A stretch of 64,000 bases of DNA from Hyphomicrobiaceae bacterium (GCA_020638055.1 JACKJH010000001.1:558001-622000), one strand, 5' to 3'. Counted from the first letter of the stretch, positions 24,252 to 33,648 are shown. The notes: generated from the letters alone by a model not told the origin. Translations and numbers: made by a program.

Positions 24252-25667
24252 TTATTGGATCAGGGTGATGAAGCGACCTGACGTCATTCGGCCTGGTACC
24301 GCGGTCATCGCGACTGCGTCGGGATCACCGCCGGCTCGAATGCGAAGCGTGCCGTTTCCTTCAACTTCGACGAAATCCGAAATCAACGAGAAATAAGCCG
24401 ATGCTGCGTTCATTTCGCCGTTGCCGGTGATGAGCGTCTTGGACTGCGGCGTGTACCAGTTGCCGACGAACTCGATCGTTCCACCGCCCCTCAAAACATG
24501 CTGGTTCGCATAATCCGTTCCGCCCGTGTAATTGGAAACGGTCGCCTGGATGACAGCCATCGATGCCGTAGGGCCTGACGTGGGTGCCGTTACGAGAATG
24601 TTTCCCTGACCCTGTATTGCGATGTGACCATCCTCCTGACCTGGCATCCAGCGGGCATCTGCCAACACCAACGTCGTTCCGTTTCTCGCATCAAGCGTCG
24701 CTTTGGCGTTGAGGTGTAGTTCGCCGTAGATGACGTAGATGCCAGGGCCCAGAGTCACCGTTTTCTTGGAGCGGACCTCAAGGCCGTTGCAGAATGTAAA
24801 GACGCCGCTGCCCGCGTTGAATTCAGCATCTTTTTTGGCAATGAAACCAGTTTCATTGCAAGCGCCAGCCACGTTGATACCCTGCGCCGCAAAGCCTTGC
24901 CTGGTGAACTTGCCTTCGTAGGGGTCTTTCTGCTGATCGCATTTCTCGTGCGGCCTGGGCGTGAAGCCAGTGCCGGACACACCGCCGGCAGAACAGAAAG
25001 CAGAGGACTTCATCGTTGCGCTACCGCCTGTCACCAGACCATTTTCGTTCTTGGAGTTCGACAGGACGGCGCAATCCGTAGCGATGACTTCGCCCGAGCC
25101 CCAGGCTTTCACCACTTGCGGCGCTGATTTGTTCAAGCCCAACAGGCACAGCGGCATGGGCTGACCCGCCATGCGTGTCTTTGCCTCGACTTCAAGGTTG
25201 AATTTGTTCATCACAAGCCGGGCAAACGTCGTGTCGACGTTGGCATTCGCTTTAACAGTCAAAATATTGCTGTCGTCGCTTTCTGTGGCTTCCGGCCTAA
25301 TGTTCTTGAGATATGCGTTGCTCGCATTGGCCATGACATAGTCAATTGCAACCTGTTCTGGCGATTTTTGACCACTCTGAGTGATCAGGTCTTTCAAGGT
25401 GTTCAAGGTGTCCTGCTTGTGTTCCATCTTATAGACTGCGGCTGCAATGGCAGCCGAATCTACGGCCTGCTGCAGGTCCCGCCGTGCGGTAATGGCGCGG
25501 CTGTAGTCCACTGCGATGCCAACCAGGAGCAGCATTGGCACAACTGACAATGCGAACATGAAGAGAATTGAGCCTCGCTGGTCGCCAACGAAGCGTTTGA
25601 CGGCGTTTGATGATGCGTGATGCATGTGACTCGAGTCCCAACCAAAGTTTTTATCCAATTTGGACAT
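24252..25667 (-). CDS. TadE/TadG-like pilus assembly protein
   Basis: A 471-residue protein with the TadG-like N-terminus (residues 28-70: GDQRGSILFMFALSVVPM, then VDYSRAITARRDLQQAVDSAAIAAA), a single membrane segment that anchors a large periplasmic part. The rest is a beta-rich, glycine-rich passenger with cysteines (ATDCAVLSNSK, CNGLEV) and resembles the C-terminal region of Flp/Tad pilus TadG-like proteins. No other tad genes are in the window, so it is an orphan. It could act in attachment or at the cell surface; the function is inferred from family only. Confidence 0.82.
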   Translation of the reverse strand: MSKLDKNFGWDSSHMHHASSNAVKRFVGDQRGSILFMFALSVVPMLLLVGIAVDYSRAITARRDLQQAVDSAAIAAAVYKMEHKQDTLNTLKDLITQSGQKSPEQVAIDYVMANASNAYLKNIRPEATESDDSNILTVKANANVDTTFARLVMNKFNLEVEAKTRMAGQPMPLCLLGLNKSAPQVVKAWGSGEVIATDCAVLSNSKNENGLVTGGSATMKSSAFCSAGGVSGTGFTPRPHEKCDQQKDPYEGKFTRQGFAAQGINVAGACNETGFIAKKDAEFNAGSGVFTFCNGLEVRSKKTVTLGPGIYVIYGELHLNAKATLDARNGTTLVLADARWMPGQEDGHIAIQGQGNILVTAPTSGPTASMAVIQATVSNYTGGTDYANQHVLRGGGTIEFVGNWYTPQSKTLITGNGEMNAASAYFSLISDFVEVEGNGTLRIRAGGDPDAVAMTAVPGRMTSGRFITLIQ

Positions 25668-25833
25668 TAGGCTGAAATAAATTAGAAAATTTCTGATGTA
25701 CCCGTCCCAATTTGCGAGAAATACGGAGCAACTTTTATTATTCGAATTAACGTTGCGTTAACTATTCCGGAGACGACATTTGCTCTCGGAACTCGCAAAA
25801 ATGCGAAGTTATCGGTCTTTTTGCGCACTCGCT

Positions 25834-26712
25834 TCAAGATCGCTTGGTTGCTTCCAGCAGTGCCTTTGCAACCAACCGCCAGCTTGTTTCGCCGTCGAGC
25901 TCGTTAGAATTCAACCATGCGACAATACGTCTCAGCATGGGGGCAACGCTTTCATCAGCGTCAGGGTGGGCGGCCGCATCGGCGGCCAGCTTTGCAACGA
26001 AAACAGCAAGTTCAGATTGGGTTGAGAGGTTGGCGGCGGCGGCCTGGAGGCCTGCAAGGGCTTCATCGCGGGACGGTTGCGTCTTTCGTCGCGAGAGACC
26101 CGCCAGGCACTTTGCCTTGAAGGCAGCGAAGGCTCGTGTGCGATGCGAGACGGCATATTTGTCTTCGGGCTGCATTTCACCGAACGTTTGTTCAGCATCA
26201 TCAGGCCGGAACATGGGATCATAACCAAAGCCGTTGCCGCCGCGCGGTGGCCAAACAAGGTGCCCAAAGACCTTTCCTTCGAAGACTTCGTTGTCGCCGT
26301 CCGGCCAGGCGAGGCAAAGCACGGAAATGAAATTTGCACGCGGGCCGGCGCGTTCCCAGCCCCCACGCATGGAAACCTCATCGGCCACCCTCTGCATGGC
26401 AACCGAGAAATCTTTCCTGGGCCCGGCCCAGCGCGCCGAATAGATGCCAGGTGCGCCGCTCAGCACCTCCACCTGCAAGCCTGAATCGTCTGCCAATGCG
26501 GGCATGCCCGATGCCCTGGCTGCCGCTACAGCTTTGAGCCGGGCGTTGCCTGCAAAGGTCGTCTCTGTTTCTTCAGGTTCGGCGAGCTTCAATGTGGCCG
26601 CCGAAATAGCTTCCAGGCCATATGGCGCGATGAGCTGCTGGATCTCCCAGGCCTTGCCGGGATTATGACTGGCAACGACGAGCCGCGAGCCGACTTCGAG
26701 ATGATGAGGCAT
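25834..26712 (-). CDS. rdgB: XTP/dITP pyrophosphatase RdgB with C-terminal extra domain
   Basis: A 292-residue protein. Residues 8-208 form the HAM1/RdgB domain: ASHNPGKAWEI, TTFAGNARLKA, ALADDSGLQVEVL, GFGYDPMF and YAVSHRTRAF. It hydrolyses XTP, ITP and dITP to keep non-canonical purines out of nucleic acids. Residues about 213-292 are an unusual extension that resembles the small DUF7660 domain (ELAVFVAKLAADAAAHP ... IVAWLN). The usual length is about 200-220. The ATG at 26712 shares one base with the stop codon of the VOC gene, which confirms the start and the operon rph-VOC-rdgB. Confidence 0.92.
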   Translation of the reverse strand: MPHHLEVGSRLVVASHNPGKAWEIQQLIAPYGLEAISAATLKLAEPEETETTFAGNARLKAVAAARASGMPALADDSGLQVEVLSGAPGIYSARWAGPRKDFSVAMQRVADEVSMRGGWERAGPRANFISVLCLAWPDGDNEVFEGKVFGHLVWPPRGGNGFGYDPMFRPDDAEQTFGEMQPEDKYAVSHRTRAFAAFKAKCLAGLSRRKTQPSRDEALAGLQAAAANLSTQSELAVFVAKLAADAAAHPDADESVAPMLRRIVAWLNSNELDGETSWRLVAKALLEATKRS

Positions 26713-27158
26713 CAGCTTTTGAACCCCCAAATGTTGGGCTCGGCAAATTCCAGACAATTGCCAGCGGGGTCACGGAAATAGATCGAGCGTCCGCCCGACG
26801 GCCATAGAAAATCGGCCTCGATCGTGACGTCATGAGACTGGAGGTGTTCCTTCCAACGGTCAATTTCGTCAGCCGATGCCGTGAAACAAACATGGCCATG
26901 GCCAACGGCACCATGAGGCGGGACAGGGAGTTTTGCGTCTGGTTTTGGAGGAATGACCGTTTCGGATGGGTTGAATATCAAGAGCATCTGGTCATCAAGT
27001 TTGAAAAAGACCTGACGCGTGGGCGCGCGTGCATAGACCTCAAGCCCCAGAATATTGCTATAAAAGCGCTCGGCGGCGTCGATGTCATTTGCATAGAGAA
27101 TGGTTTCGAGCACCTTGGCCGCATGAAGCGGTTCTGGTGCCCCGTCACCGGCCATCAC
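26712..27158 (-). CDS. VOC family protein (glyoxalase/dioxygenase superfamily)
   Basis: A 148-residue protein of the vicinal-oxygen-chelate fold: LETILYANDIDAAERFYSNILGLEV opens the first beta-alpha-beta-beta-beta module and HGHVCFTA, FLWPSGGRSIYFRDPAGNCLEFAEP the second. Metal-ligand candidates are a histidine in GHGHVCF and a glutamate in LEFAEP. It may be a lyase, dioxygenase or resistance protein; the substrate is not known. It overlaps rph by 4 bases and rdgB by 1 base, so it is translated from one mRNA with both. Confidence 0.9.
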   Translation of the reverse strand: MMAGDGAPEPLHAAKVLETILYANDIDAAERFYSNILGLEVYARAPTRQVFFKLDDQMLLIFNPSETVIPPKPDAKLPVPPHGAVGHGHVCFTASADEIDRWKEHLQSHDVTIEADFLWPSGGRSIYFRDPAGNCLEFAEPNIWGFKS

Positions 27159-27868
27159 AGCACCGTAAGTTTTTGCAATTCGACCAATTCGCCGATGCCC
27201 TTCTTTGCCAGTGCCATGAGATTGTCGAAGCTGTCCTGGCTGAAAGGTACGGTTTCTGCGGTGCCTTGCACTTCAACAATGCCGCCCGAACCGGTCATGA
27301 CGAAATTTGCATCGGCATCGGCGTTGGAATCCTCGGCATAGTCGAGATCGAGGACTGCCTTTCCGCCGTATAGGCCGCATGAGATGGCTGCGACCTGATC
27401 GCGAAGCACGTCATCCTTGACCATGTCGCGCAGTTTCATCCATTGGATGCAATCGTACAAGGCAACCCATGCGCCGGTGATCGACGCCGTGCGCGTGCCG
27501 CCATCGGCCTGGATCACGTCGCAATCGACCGTGATCTGGCGTTCACCCAGCTTCTCCAGATTAACGACGGCGCGCAGCGCGCGACCAATCAGGCGCTGGA
27601 TCTCCTGGGTGCGACCGGACGGCGAGCCACGCGTTACTTCACGGCGCGTGCGCTCACTTGTTGCACGCGGAAGCATGGCATATTCAGCCGTTACCCAGCC
27701 GCGCTGCTGGCCCTTGAGCCAGGGCGGGACGCGCTCTTCGAGGCTGGCGGTACACAGGACATGGGTATTGCCGAACTTTATCAGGCATGAGCCTTCGGCA
27801 TGCATGGACACGGCACGTTCGATGGAGACACGGCGTAATTCGTCTGGCTGGCGTTTGGAAGGGCGCAT
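27155..27868 (-). CDS. rph: Ribonuclease PH
   Basis: A 237-residue phosphorolytic 3' exoribonuclease that trims tRNA 3' ends. It begins MRPSKRQPDELRRVSIERAVSMHAEGSCLIKFGNTHVLC and has the phosphate-binding segment GSPSGRTQEIQRLIGRALRAVV, the QADGGTRTASITGAW motif and the C-terminal DANFVMTGSGGIVEVQGTAE. Length is typical. It is the first gene of the minus-strand operon rph-VOC-rdgB and is divergent from hrcA, with 224 bases between. Confidence 0.97.
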   Translation of the reverse strand: MRPSKRQPDELRRVSIERAVSMHAEGSCLIKFGNTHVLCTASLEERVPPWLKGQQRGWVTAEYAMLPRATSERTRREVTRGSPSGRTQEIQRLIGRALRAVVNLEKLGERQITVDCDVIQADGGTRTASITGAWVALYDCIQWMKLRDMVKDDVLRDQVAAISCGLYGGKAVLDLDYAEDSNADADANFVMTGSGGIVEVQGTAETVPFSQDSFDNLMALAKKGIGELVELQKLTVL

Positions 27869-28092
27869 TGCTCACCGCATGAATATCGGATTGAAAGGAT
27901 AGCCACACGAGAAACGCGCGGCTGATTGCGGCGCAAGCTAGAAGAGCGTGGCTGCGCATTCAACTCGAAAACGGTGACTGCGGCCGACTGAGTGCTTGAA
28001 ACTGGCGGCCGTGGCGCTCAAATTACCGTTCCGCCGCTCAACGACGCGGTGCACAATGCTTTGAAAAGCCACGGGAGACCAACCTTCGCGCG

Positions 28093-29157
28093 ATGGCAGC
28101 AGACGGCTTCAAAACGCTGGCGACCCTGAACGATCGATCGCGCACCATTCTGCGCCAGATCGTTGAAACCTACCTTGCAACGGGCGAACCGGTGGGGTCG
28201 CGCAACCTGTCGCGCGTGTTGCCCATGACGCTCTCTCCGGCCTCCATCCGCAATGTCATGTCGGACCTGGAGCATCTGGGACTGATCTTTGCGCCCCACA
28301 CCTCAGCAGGCCGCATGCCGACCCAATCCGGATTGCGCATGTTTGTGGATGGGCTTTTGGAAATCGGTGATCTTTCCAACGAAGAGCGCAAGAAGATCGA
28401 CCAACAGATCGCCGGCTCGCCGCAAACTTCATTCAGTGACGTCTTGTCGGAAGCCTCCAACATGATTTCGGGGTTGTCGCATTGCGCCGGCGTCGTGCTC
28501 GCCGACAAACAAGTGCACCGGCTGAAGCACATCGATTTCGTTTCTTTGGAGCCGACGAAGGCTTTGGTCGTTCTGGTTTCAGAAGACCAGGATATCGAGA
28601 ACCGGATTTTGACTGTGCCGGAAGGGCTGCCACCTTCCGCGCTTTCGGAGGCGGCGAACTTTCTCAACGCGCACATTCGCGGACTTACCATGTCAGAAGC
28701 GCGTGAGCGCATTGAAGCGCAACTCAAAAAGGCTGCCGCGGAACTCGACGCCCTGACGCAAAAAGTGATCCAGTCGGGCTTGGCGGAGTGGTCAGGTGCG
28801 CTTGACGACCGGAAAAGCCTGATCGTGCGCGGCCAATCGAACCTGCTCAAGGACCTCAACGCGACGGAGGATCTGGAGCGCATCCGGCAACTGTTCAATG
28901 ACCTTGAATCGAAACGCGAGATGGTGCAGTTGCTGCAGCTCGCAGAAGATGCCGACGGCGTGAAAATCTTCATAGGTTCGGAAAACAAGCTTTTTTCGCT
29001 ATCGGGGTCTTCGCTGGTTGTTGCCCCGTTTCATGACAAGTCCAGCCAAGTGGTTGGTATTTTGGGCGTTATCGGGCCGACAAGGATTAATTATGCGCGC
29101 ATCATTCCAATGGTTGACTACACCGCCAAGATCGTCGGGCGACTGTTGTCGAGATGA
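28093..29157 (+). CDS. hrcA: Heat-inducible transcription repressor HrcA
   Basis: A 354-residue repressor of class I heat-shock operons. The N-terminal winged-helix (LNDRSRTILRQIVETYLATGEPVGSRNLSRVL, LSPASIRNVMSDLEHLGLIFAPHTSAGRMPTQSGLR) is intact. The central GAF-like domain and C-terminal IFIGSENKLFSLSGSSLVV and GPTRINYARIIPMVDYTAKI also match. It normally binds the CIRCE element, but I find none upstream of hrcA, grpE or dnaK here, so its target is probably groESL elsewhere. A possible sigma-32 -35 sequence, CTTGAAA, lies at 27995-28001 without a clear -10. Confidence 0.96.
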   Translation: MAADGFKTLATLNDRSRTILRQIVETYLATGEPVGSRNLSRVLPMTLSPASIRNVMSDLEHLGLIFAPHTSAGRMPTQSGLRMFVDGLLEIGDLSNEERKKIDQQIAGSPQTSFSDVLSEASNMISGLSHCAGVVLADKQVHRLKHIDFVSLEPTKALVVLVSEDQDIENRILTVPEGLPPSALSEAANFLNAHIRGLTMSEARERIEAQLKKAAAELDALTQKVIQSGLAEWSGALDDRKSLIVRGQSNLLKDLNATEDLERIRQLFNDLESKREMVQLLQLAEDADGVKIFIGSENKLFSLSGSSLVVAPFHDKSSQVVGILGVIGPTRINYARIIPMVDYTAKIVGRLLSR

Positions 29158-29257
29158 CGCGCCGCAGCGAGGGCGACTTGATTTTTAAGCCAATGCGGCC
29201 GATATGCGGGCTTTAATCGGGGCCTTGGTTCCCTACCAACCGCAATTCATTGGGAAC

Positions 29258-29424
29258 CTAGTGTGGCGTCGCGCCTTAGTTGACCGACGTTGGGACCTGC
29301 GCGGAGTCAACTAAGGCGCGTTGAACGCCACACTAAGCTAATGATTTTGCTAGTGGCCTTCATGTCGCGCCAAAATCGTATGCGGTTGCGGCTATGTTTC
29401 GATTTTGACGCGACAGGCCACTAG
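29258..29424. repeat. Family C double-hairpin repeat, copy 2
   Basis: The layout matches copy 1, but paired changes in both stems keep the pairing: GTTGAC with GTCAAC here against GTTGAT with ATCAAC in copies 1 and 3, and AAAATCG with CGATTTT against AAAATTG with CAATTTT. The copy lies between hrcA and grpE, about 90 bases before the grpE start. Confidence 0.93.
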
Positions 29425-29515
29425 TGCGGGACCTCGTGGGCCACAGCGGATAGCGAGTACAAATGTCAATCGCCTCGACGCCTCGGCGCCGTGACGACCA
29501 GTAAACAACGGAGAG

Positions 29516-30316
29516 ATGATGTCCGACCCGAACACGCCCCCAAAGTCCGATCCGGCGAGCGGTGCGGCAAGCGACCCATCCAAAATGCGGCAGGCGAGCG
29601 ATACGTCGAAAACCGGCCGCTTGGACGATGATGCTGGCGATGACGCAGCGGCCACTGCAGCAGATGTCAGCGCCGATACGGCGGCCGTACTCGCTGCGGA
29701 AGTGGAAACATTGCAGATGCAGGTGTCTGACCTCACAGACAGGTTGCTGCGTGCTCATGCCGACCTCGACAATCTGCGCAAGCGTGCGGAGCGGGAAAAG
29801 CAGGAGACCGCACAGTATGCGATCTCGAACTTTGCCAAGGACACCGTTGCCCTGGTCGACAATTTTGAACGTGCCGTGCAGGCCGTCACTCCCGAAGCCG
29901 TCGAGCAGGACCCGCACTTGAAGGCGCTGCTTGATGGGGTAACGATGACAGAGCGTGAATTTTTGAACGTTCTGGATCGCCATGGCGTAAAGCGGGTTTC
30001 GCCCAAGGGTGAGCCGTTCGATCCGCGGCTGCATCAAGCGGTCATGGAGCGGCAGGAACCAAGTGTTGCAAACGGTACCGTGGTTGAGGTTTTCCAACCC
30101 GGTTATGTGATCGAAGACCGGTGCCTGAGGCCGGCGATGGTGGTGGTTGCGCGCGGTGGCGCCAAGGCTGCTGCGGCCGGGTCATCAAGCGGGGCAGGTG
30201 GCGACGATGGGGAAAAGGCTGCAAAGCGGGAAAGCGGCACTGCTGCCTCTTCGGGCGACGGCACCGATGCAAACGACAAAACAATGGGTTCAGACAACGA
30301 CAACCCGTCGCAGTGA
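29516..30316 (+). CDS. grpE: GrpE nucleotide-exchange factor
   Basis: A 266-residue co-chaperone that releases ADP from DnaK. The core (about residues 60-205) has LQMQVSDLTDRLLRAHADLDNLRKRAEREKQE (long coiled coil), FAKDTVALVDNFERAV and the C-terminal beta domain FDPRLHQAVMERQE ... VIEDRCLRPAMVVVARG. Both ends are long and low in complexity (serine, alanine, aspartate and glycine-rich), making it larger than the usual 190-210 residues. A GGAGAG ribosome-binding site precedes the double ATG; either codon may be used. lepB lies convergent downstream. Confidence 0.95.
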   Translation: MMSDPNTPPKSDPASGAASDPSKMRQASDTSKTGRLDDDAGDDAAATAADVSADTAAVLAAEVETLQMQVSDLTDRLLRAHADLDNLRKRAEREKQETAQYAISNFAKDTVALVDNFERAVQAVTPEAVEQDPHLKALLDGVTMTEREFLNVLDRHGVKRVSPKGEPFDPRLHQAVMERQEPSVANGTVVEVFQPGYVIEDRCLRPAMVVVARGGAKAAAAGSSSGAGGDDGEKAAKRESGTAASSGDGTDANDKTMGSDNDNPSQ

Positions 30317-30337
30317 GCAATCATCGGCCCGGCGGGC

Positions 30338-30360
30338 GTCTCGGCAGCCGAGACCTATTT
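30338..30360. terminator. Terminator candidate between grpE and lepB
   Basis: A 7-pair stem, GTCTCGG (30338-30344) with CCGAGAC (30348-30354), is followed by CTATTT on the + strand and begins immediately after the lepB stop codon on the minus strand. Confidence 0.5.
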
Positions 30361-31062
30361 AAGCTTCGTGGCGAAGCGGCGTTTGGCGCAGTGGATGCCT
30401 GGTTCGGGTGTGCATTCGTAGAACGAATAGAGCACGGCGTCGGCACGTCCGACGAGATTTTCTGCCGGTACCAGCCCCATGTCGCCAAACCGGCTGTCGT
30501 TGGAGTTGTCGCGATTGTCGCCCATCATGAAATAGTGCTTGGGCGGGATTTGAATCTCGTGCATCGAGGCATGGCGCATTCGATTGGCATATTCGAGCGT
30601 CGGATAGCTTCGGCCGCTGGGCAACGATTCAGTGTAGCGATTCACTGCCACGGTCGGCCCCTCAAATTCACGAAATCGGTAGGTATCGACCAATTTTCGT
30701 TGAAGCGGCTTACCGTTCAGGATGACCTGCCCGTTGTCCACCGCGATGCGATCACCGGGCAGGCCGATGAGCCTTTTAATCATGCGATCGGAGCGGTGCG
30801 GATGGACGAAGACGACAATGTCGCCACGTTTGGGTTCGCGAGCGAGGATGCGGCCCTGCATTACGCTTTCGGGTAGCGACATATCCAGAGGAAGCGAGTG
30901 GCGGGAATAGCCGTAGGCGTATTTGTTGACCGTCAACCGGTCACCCACCTCAAGCGTCGGCACCATGCTTTCGGAGGGGATATGATAAGTTGCATAAGCT
31001 GCCGTTTGAAAGGCGAACGCTAGAAGCAGCGCGACAACCACGCTCCAAATCATGTCCTTCAT
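30355..31062 (-). CDS. lepB: Signal peptidase I
   Basis: A 235-residue membrane-anchored protease that removes signal peptides from exported proteins. One N-terminal membrane segment (IWSVVVALLLAFAFQTAAYA) is followed by the serine motif PSESMVPTL (S32). The general-base lysine is K96 (RMIKRLIGLPGD), and box E is YFMMGDNRDNSNDSR. Length and order fit the S26A family. The gene sits between grpE and dnaK but on the opposite strand, an unusual place, as it is often next to rnc. Confidence 0.95.
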   Translation of the reverse strand: MKDMIWSVVVALLLAFAFQTAAYATYHIPSESMVPTLEVGDRLTVNKYAYGYSRHSLPLDMSLPESVMQGRILAREPKRGDIVVFVHPHRSDRMIKRLIGLPGDRIAVDNGQVILNGKPLQRKLVDTYRFREFEGPTVAVNRYTESLPSGRSYPTLEYANRMRHASMHEIQIPPKHYFMMGDNRDNSNDSRFGDMGLVPAENLVGRADAVLYSFYECTPEPGIHCAKRRFATKLK

Positions 31063-31530
31063 GGATCAGGTCCTTAATCGCTCAGTCGGGCTAGTGTGGC
31101 GTCTGAGGATGTTTGCCAAATGTCATGCCCTTGGAGGGGGACCCTAACCGACAACATGGTCTCAAGAAAGGGTTGGCGCTGGTTAAGATCTTGACTACTT
31201 CCGATTGCAACTCGTGATTTCAAATTTTTGAACAATGTTTATTTTTGACGACGTGACGGCTGTTCTTTCGTGGAACGTTGGTTTGCTCAAGCTCCTGGCG
31301 AACGCCTGTTCAAGGCCCACCATGACGCCGAACCGGTCGACCGCGGCAGGAACAGGCTCAGTTAAGGGTTTTATTTCGCCTTCAAAATACCAGATCTCTA
31401 TCAGGCGAGTTGGCCCATAGGTGGGCTGGGTGCATAACCCACATGAGATACCTGTGAGCGGCCAACGGCTGCTGGACCGGCAGCCGATGACGTGCGACGT
31501 TTGAAAAAACATTGCGTCGCGGTTATCTGC
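31063..31530. other. Intergenic region before the dnaK promoter
   Basis: No gene was recognised. A fragment at 31091-31104 (CTAGTGTGGCGTC) is the first few bases of a family C repeat, cut short. A small stem GTGGG ... CCCAC lies near 31420-31442. Short frames on both strands look non-coding. Confidence 0.4.
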
Positions 31531-31534
31531 CGCC

Positions 31535-31565
31535 GTTGCATGGCTCTACAGGCACCTTATATAAG
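31535..31565 (+). promoter_or_regulatory. RpoH (sigma-32)-type promoter of dnaK
   Basis: GTTG at 31535-31538, a 17-base spacer, then CTTATATAAG at 31556-31565 match the alphaproteobacterial RpoH pattern CTTG-N17/18-CYTATNTNNG apart from the first base. The site lies 134 bases before the dnaK start. Confidence 0.65.
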
Positions 31566-31698
31566 CCGCATCAAAGACCGCAACTCCAGGGGGCCGCACC
31601 CTCCAGCCTGATTTGGACGTCGAGCCGTCAGACAGGGGATCATTCGGACGCCTTTGCGGGTCCGACCGGCCTGCCGCAAGAAGAGGAAATTTTACACC

Positions 31699-33633
31699 AT
31701 GGCAAAAGTTATCGGCATTGACCTTGGAACAACCAACTCGTGCGTTGCCGTCATGGACGGCGGCAAACCGAAAGTGCTGGAGAATTCCGAAGGCGCCAAC
31801 ACCACGCCATCGATCGTTGCCTTCACCGATGACGGTGAGCGCCTTGTTGGGCAGACGGCGAAAAACCAAGCCGTCACCAATCCGCTGAACACGTTGTTTG
31901 CCATCAAGCGCTTGATAGGCCGACGGTTCGGAGACGACACGGTCAAGAAGGACCAGGCGCTTGTTCCCTACAATATCGTTGAGGGCCCAAATGGCGATGC
32001 CTGGGTGGAAGCGAACGGTAAGCAGTATTCGCCGCAGGAAGTCTCGGCCTTTATTCTGCAGAAGATGAAAGAGACGGCCGAGGCCAAACTCGGCGAGGCG
32101 GTGACACAGGCTGTCATTACCGTTCCGGCCTACTTTAATGACGCACAGCGCCAGGCCACCAAGGATGCTGGCAAGATCGCCGGGCTTGAGGTTTTGCGCA
32201 TCATCAACGAGCCGACGGCGGCCGCGCTTGCCTATGGCCTCGACAAGAAAGACGGTGCCAAGACGATTGCCGTCTATGACCTGGGTGGTGGTACGTTCGA
32301 CATATCGGTGCTTGAGATCGGCGACGGTGTGTTCGAAGTGAAGTCGACGAACGGCGATACGTTCCTCGGCGGCGAAGACTTCGACATGAAGATCGTGTCG
32401 TACCTGGCCGATGAGTTCAAGAAAGAGCAAGGCATCGACCTGCGCAACGACAAGCTCGCGTTGCAGCGCCTCAAGGAGGCGGCTGAACGCGCCAAGAAGG
32501 AACTGTCTTCGTCGACACAGACGGAAATCAACCTGCCGTACATCACCGCTGATTCTGGTGGGCCCAAGCACCTGACCATGAAACTCACGCGGGCCAAATT
32601 GGAGAGCCTGGTCGACAGCTTGATCGAACGGACCAAGGGGCCATGCACGAAGGCCATTAAAGACGCCGGTCTACAGGCTGCCGACATTGACGAGGTTGTA
32701 CTTGTTGGTGGCATGACGCGCATGCCCAAGGTGCAAGAAGTCGTCAAAGAGCTGTTTGGCAAGGAGCCGCACAAGGGCGTCAACCCTGACGAGGTCGTTG
32801 CCATCGGCGCGGCGATCCAGGGTGGCGTGCTGAAGGGCGAGGTCAAGGACGTTTTGTTGCTCGACGTGACACCGCTTTCACTCGGCATCGAAACGCTGGG
32901 CGGTGTGTTCACGCGTCTTATCGATCGCAACACGACGATCCCGACCAAGAAGAGCCAGACGTTCTCCACGGCTGAAGACGGTCAGACTGCGGTGACCATT
33001 CGCGTCAGCCAAGGCGAGCGCGAAATGGCGGCTGACAACAAGCAGCTAGGAACGTTCGACCTGGTGGGCATTCCGCCAGCGCCGCGTGGAATGCCGCAAA
33101 TCGAGGTTACCTTCGACATCGACGCCAACGGCATCGTTCACGTCTCGGCAAAGGACAAGGCTACCGGCAAGGAGCAGTCGATCCAGATCCGTGCATCCGG
33201 CGGCCTTTCGGACGACGAGATCGACCGGATGGTCAAGGATGCAGAGGCCCACGCCGGCGAAGACAAGAAGCGGCGCGAACAGGTCGAGGTCAAGAACCAC
33301 GCCGAAAGCATGGTGCATCAGCTCGAAAAGCAGCTTGCCGATCTGAAGGACAACGCCAAGGTTGGCGCGGTCAAGGACGAGGTGGAAAAAGAAATTGCTG
33401 CCACCAAGGAAGCGATCGAGTCGGGCGATGCGGACGCAATCAAGGCGGCGACTGAGAAGCTGTCGCAAGCTGCCATGAAGATCGGTGAAGCGGTTTATGC
33501 CGGCCAGTCCGATGGTGGTGCCGGGGCGGGTGATGATGCCACGGCTTCTGGTAGCGACGAACAAAGCGGCGATGACAATGTAGTTGACGCTGACTTTGAA
33601 GAAGTAAAAGACGACGATAAGAAGTCGGCCTGA
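31699..33633 (+). CDS. dnaK: Chaperone DnaK (Hsp70)
   Basis: A 644-residue Hsp70 starting MAKVIGIDLGTTNSCVAVMDGG. The ATPase domain shows VPAYFNDAQRQATKDAG, YDLGGGTFDISVLEI and VLVGGMTRMPKVQ. The linker is DVLLLDVTPLSLGIETLGG, the substrate-binding domain follows, and the acidic tail ends VVDADFEEVKDDDKKSA. It folds nascent and stressed proteins together with the DnaJ and GrpE encoded nearby. The start was chosen at the family N-terminus, with AAGAGGAAA as ribosome-binding site. A sigma-32-type promoter lies upstream. Confidence 0.99.
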   Translation: MAKVIGIDLGTTNSCVAVMDGGKPKVLENSEGANTTPSIVAFTDDGERLVGQTAKNQAVTNPLNTLFAIKRLIGRRFGDDTVKKDQALVPYNIVEGPNGDAWVEANGKQYSPQEVSAFILQKMKETAEAKLGEAVTQAVITVPAYFNDAQRQATKDAGKIAGLEVLRIINEPTAAALAYGLDKKDGAKTIAVYDLGGGTFDISVLEIGDGVFEVKSTNGDTFLGGEDFDMKIVSYLADEFKKEQGIDLRNDKLALQRLKEAAERAKKELSSSTQTEINLPYITADSGGPKHLTMKLTRAKLESLVDSLIERTKGPCTKAIKDAGLQAADIDEVVLVGGMTRMPKVQEVVKELFGKEPHKGVNPDEVVAIGAAIQGGVLKGEVKDVLLLDVTPLSLGIETLGGVFTRLIDRNTTIPTKKSQTFSTAEDGQTAVTIRVSQGEREMAADNKQLGTFDLVGIPPAPRGMPQIEVTFDIDANGIVHVSAKDKATGKEQSIQIRASGGLSDDEIDRMVKDAEAHAGEDKKRREQVEVKNHAESMVHQLEKQLADLKDNAKVGAVKDEVEKEIAATKEAIESGDADAIKAATEKLSQAAMKIGEAVYAGQSDGGAGAGDDATASGSDEQSGDDNVVDADFEEVKDDDKKSA

Positions 33634-33648
33634 CGCCGAATTCAATCA

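Noticed and set aside
30121..30876. A 251-codon + strand frame
   Set aside because: It runs antisense to lepB and over the end of grpE, both of which are certain.
31195..31512. A 105-codon minus-strand frame between lepB and dnaK
   Set aside because: No ribosome-binding site, no family resemblance and atypical composition; it ends just before the dnaK promoter.
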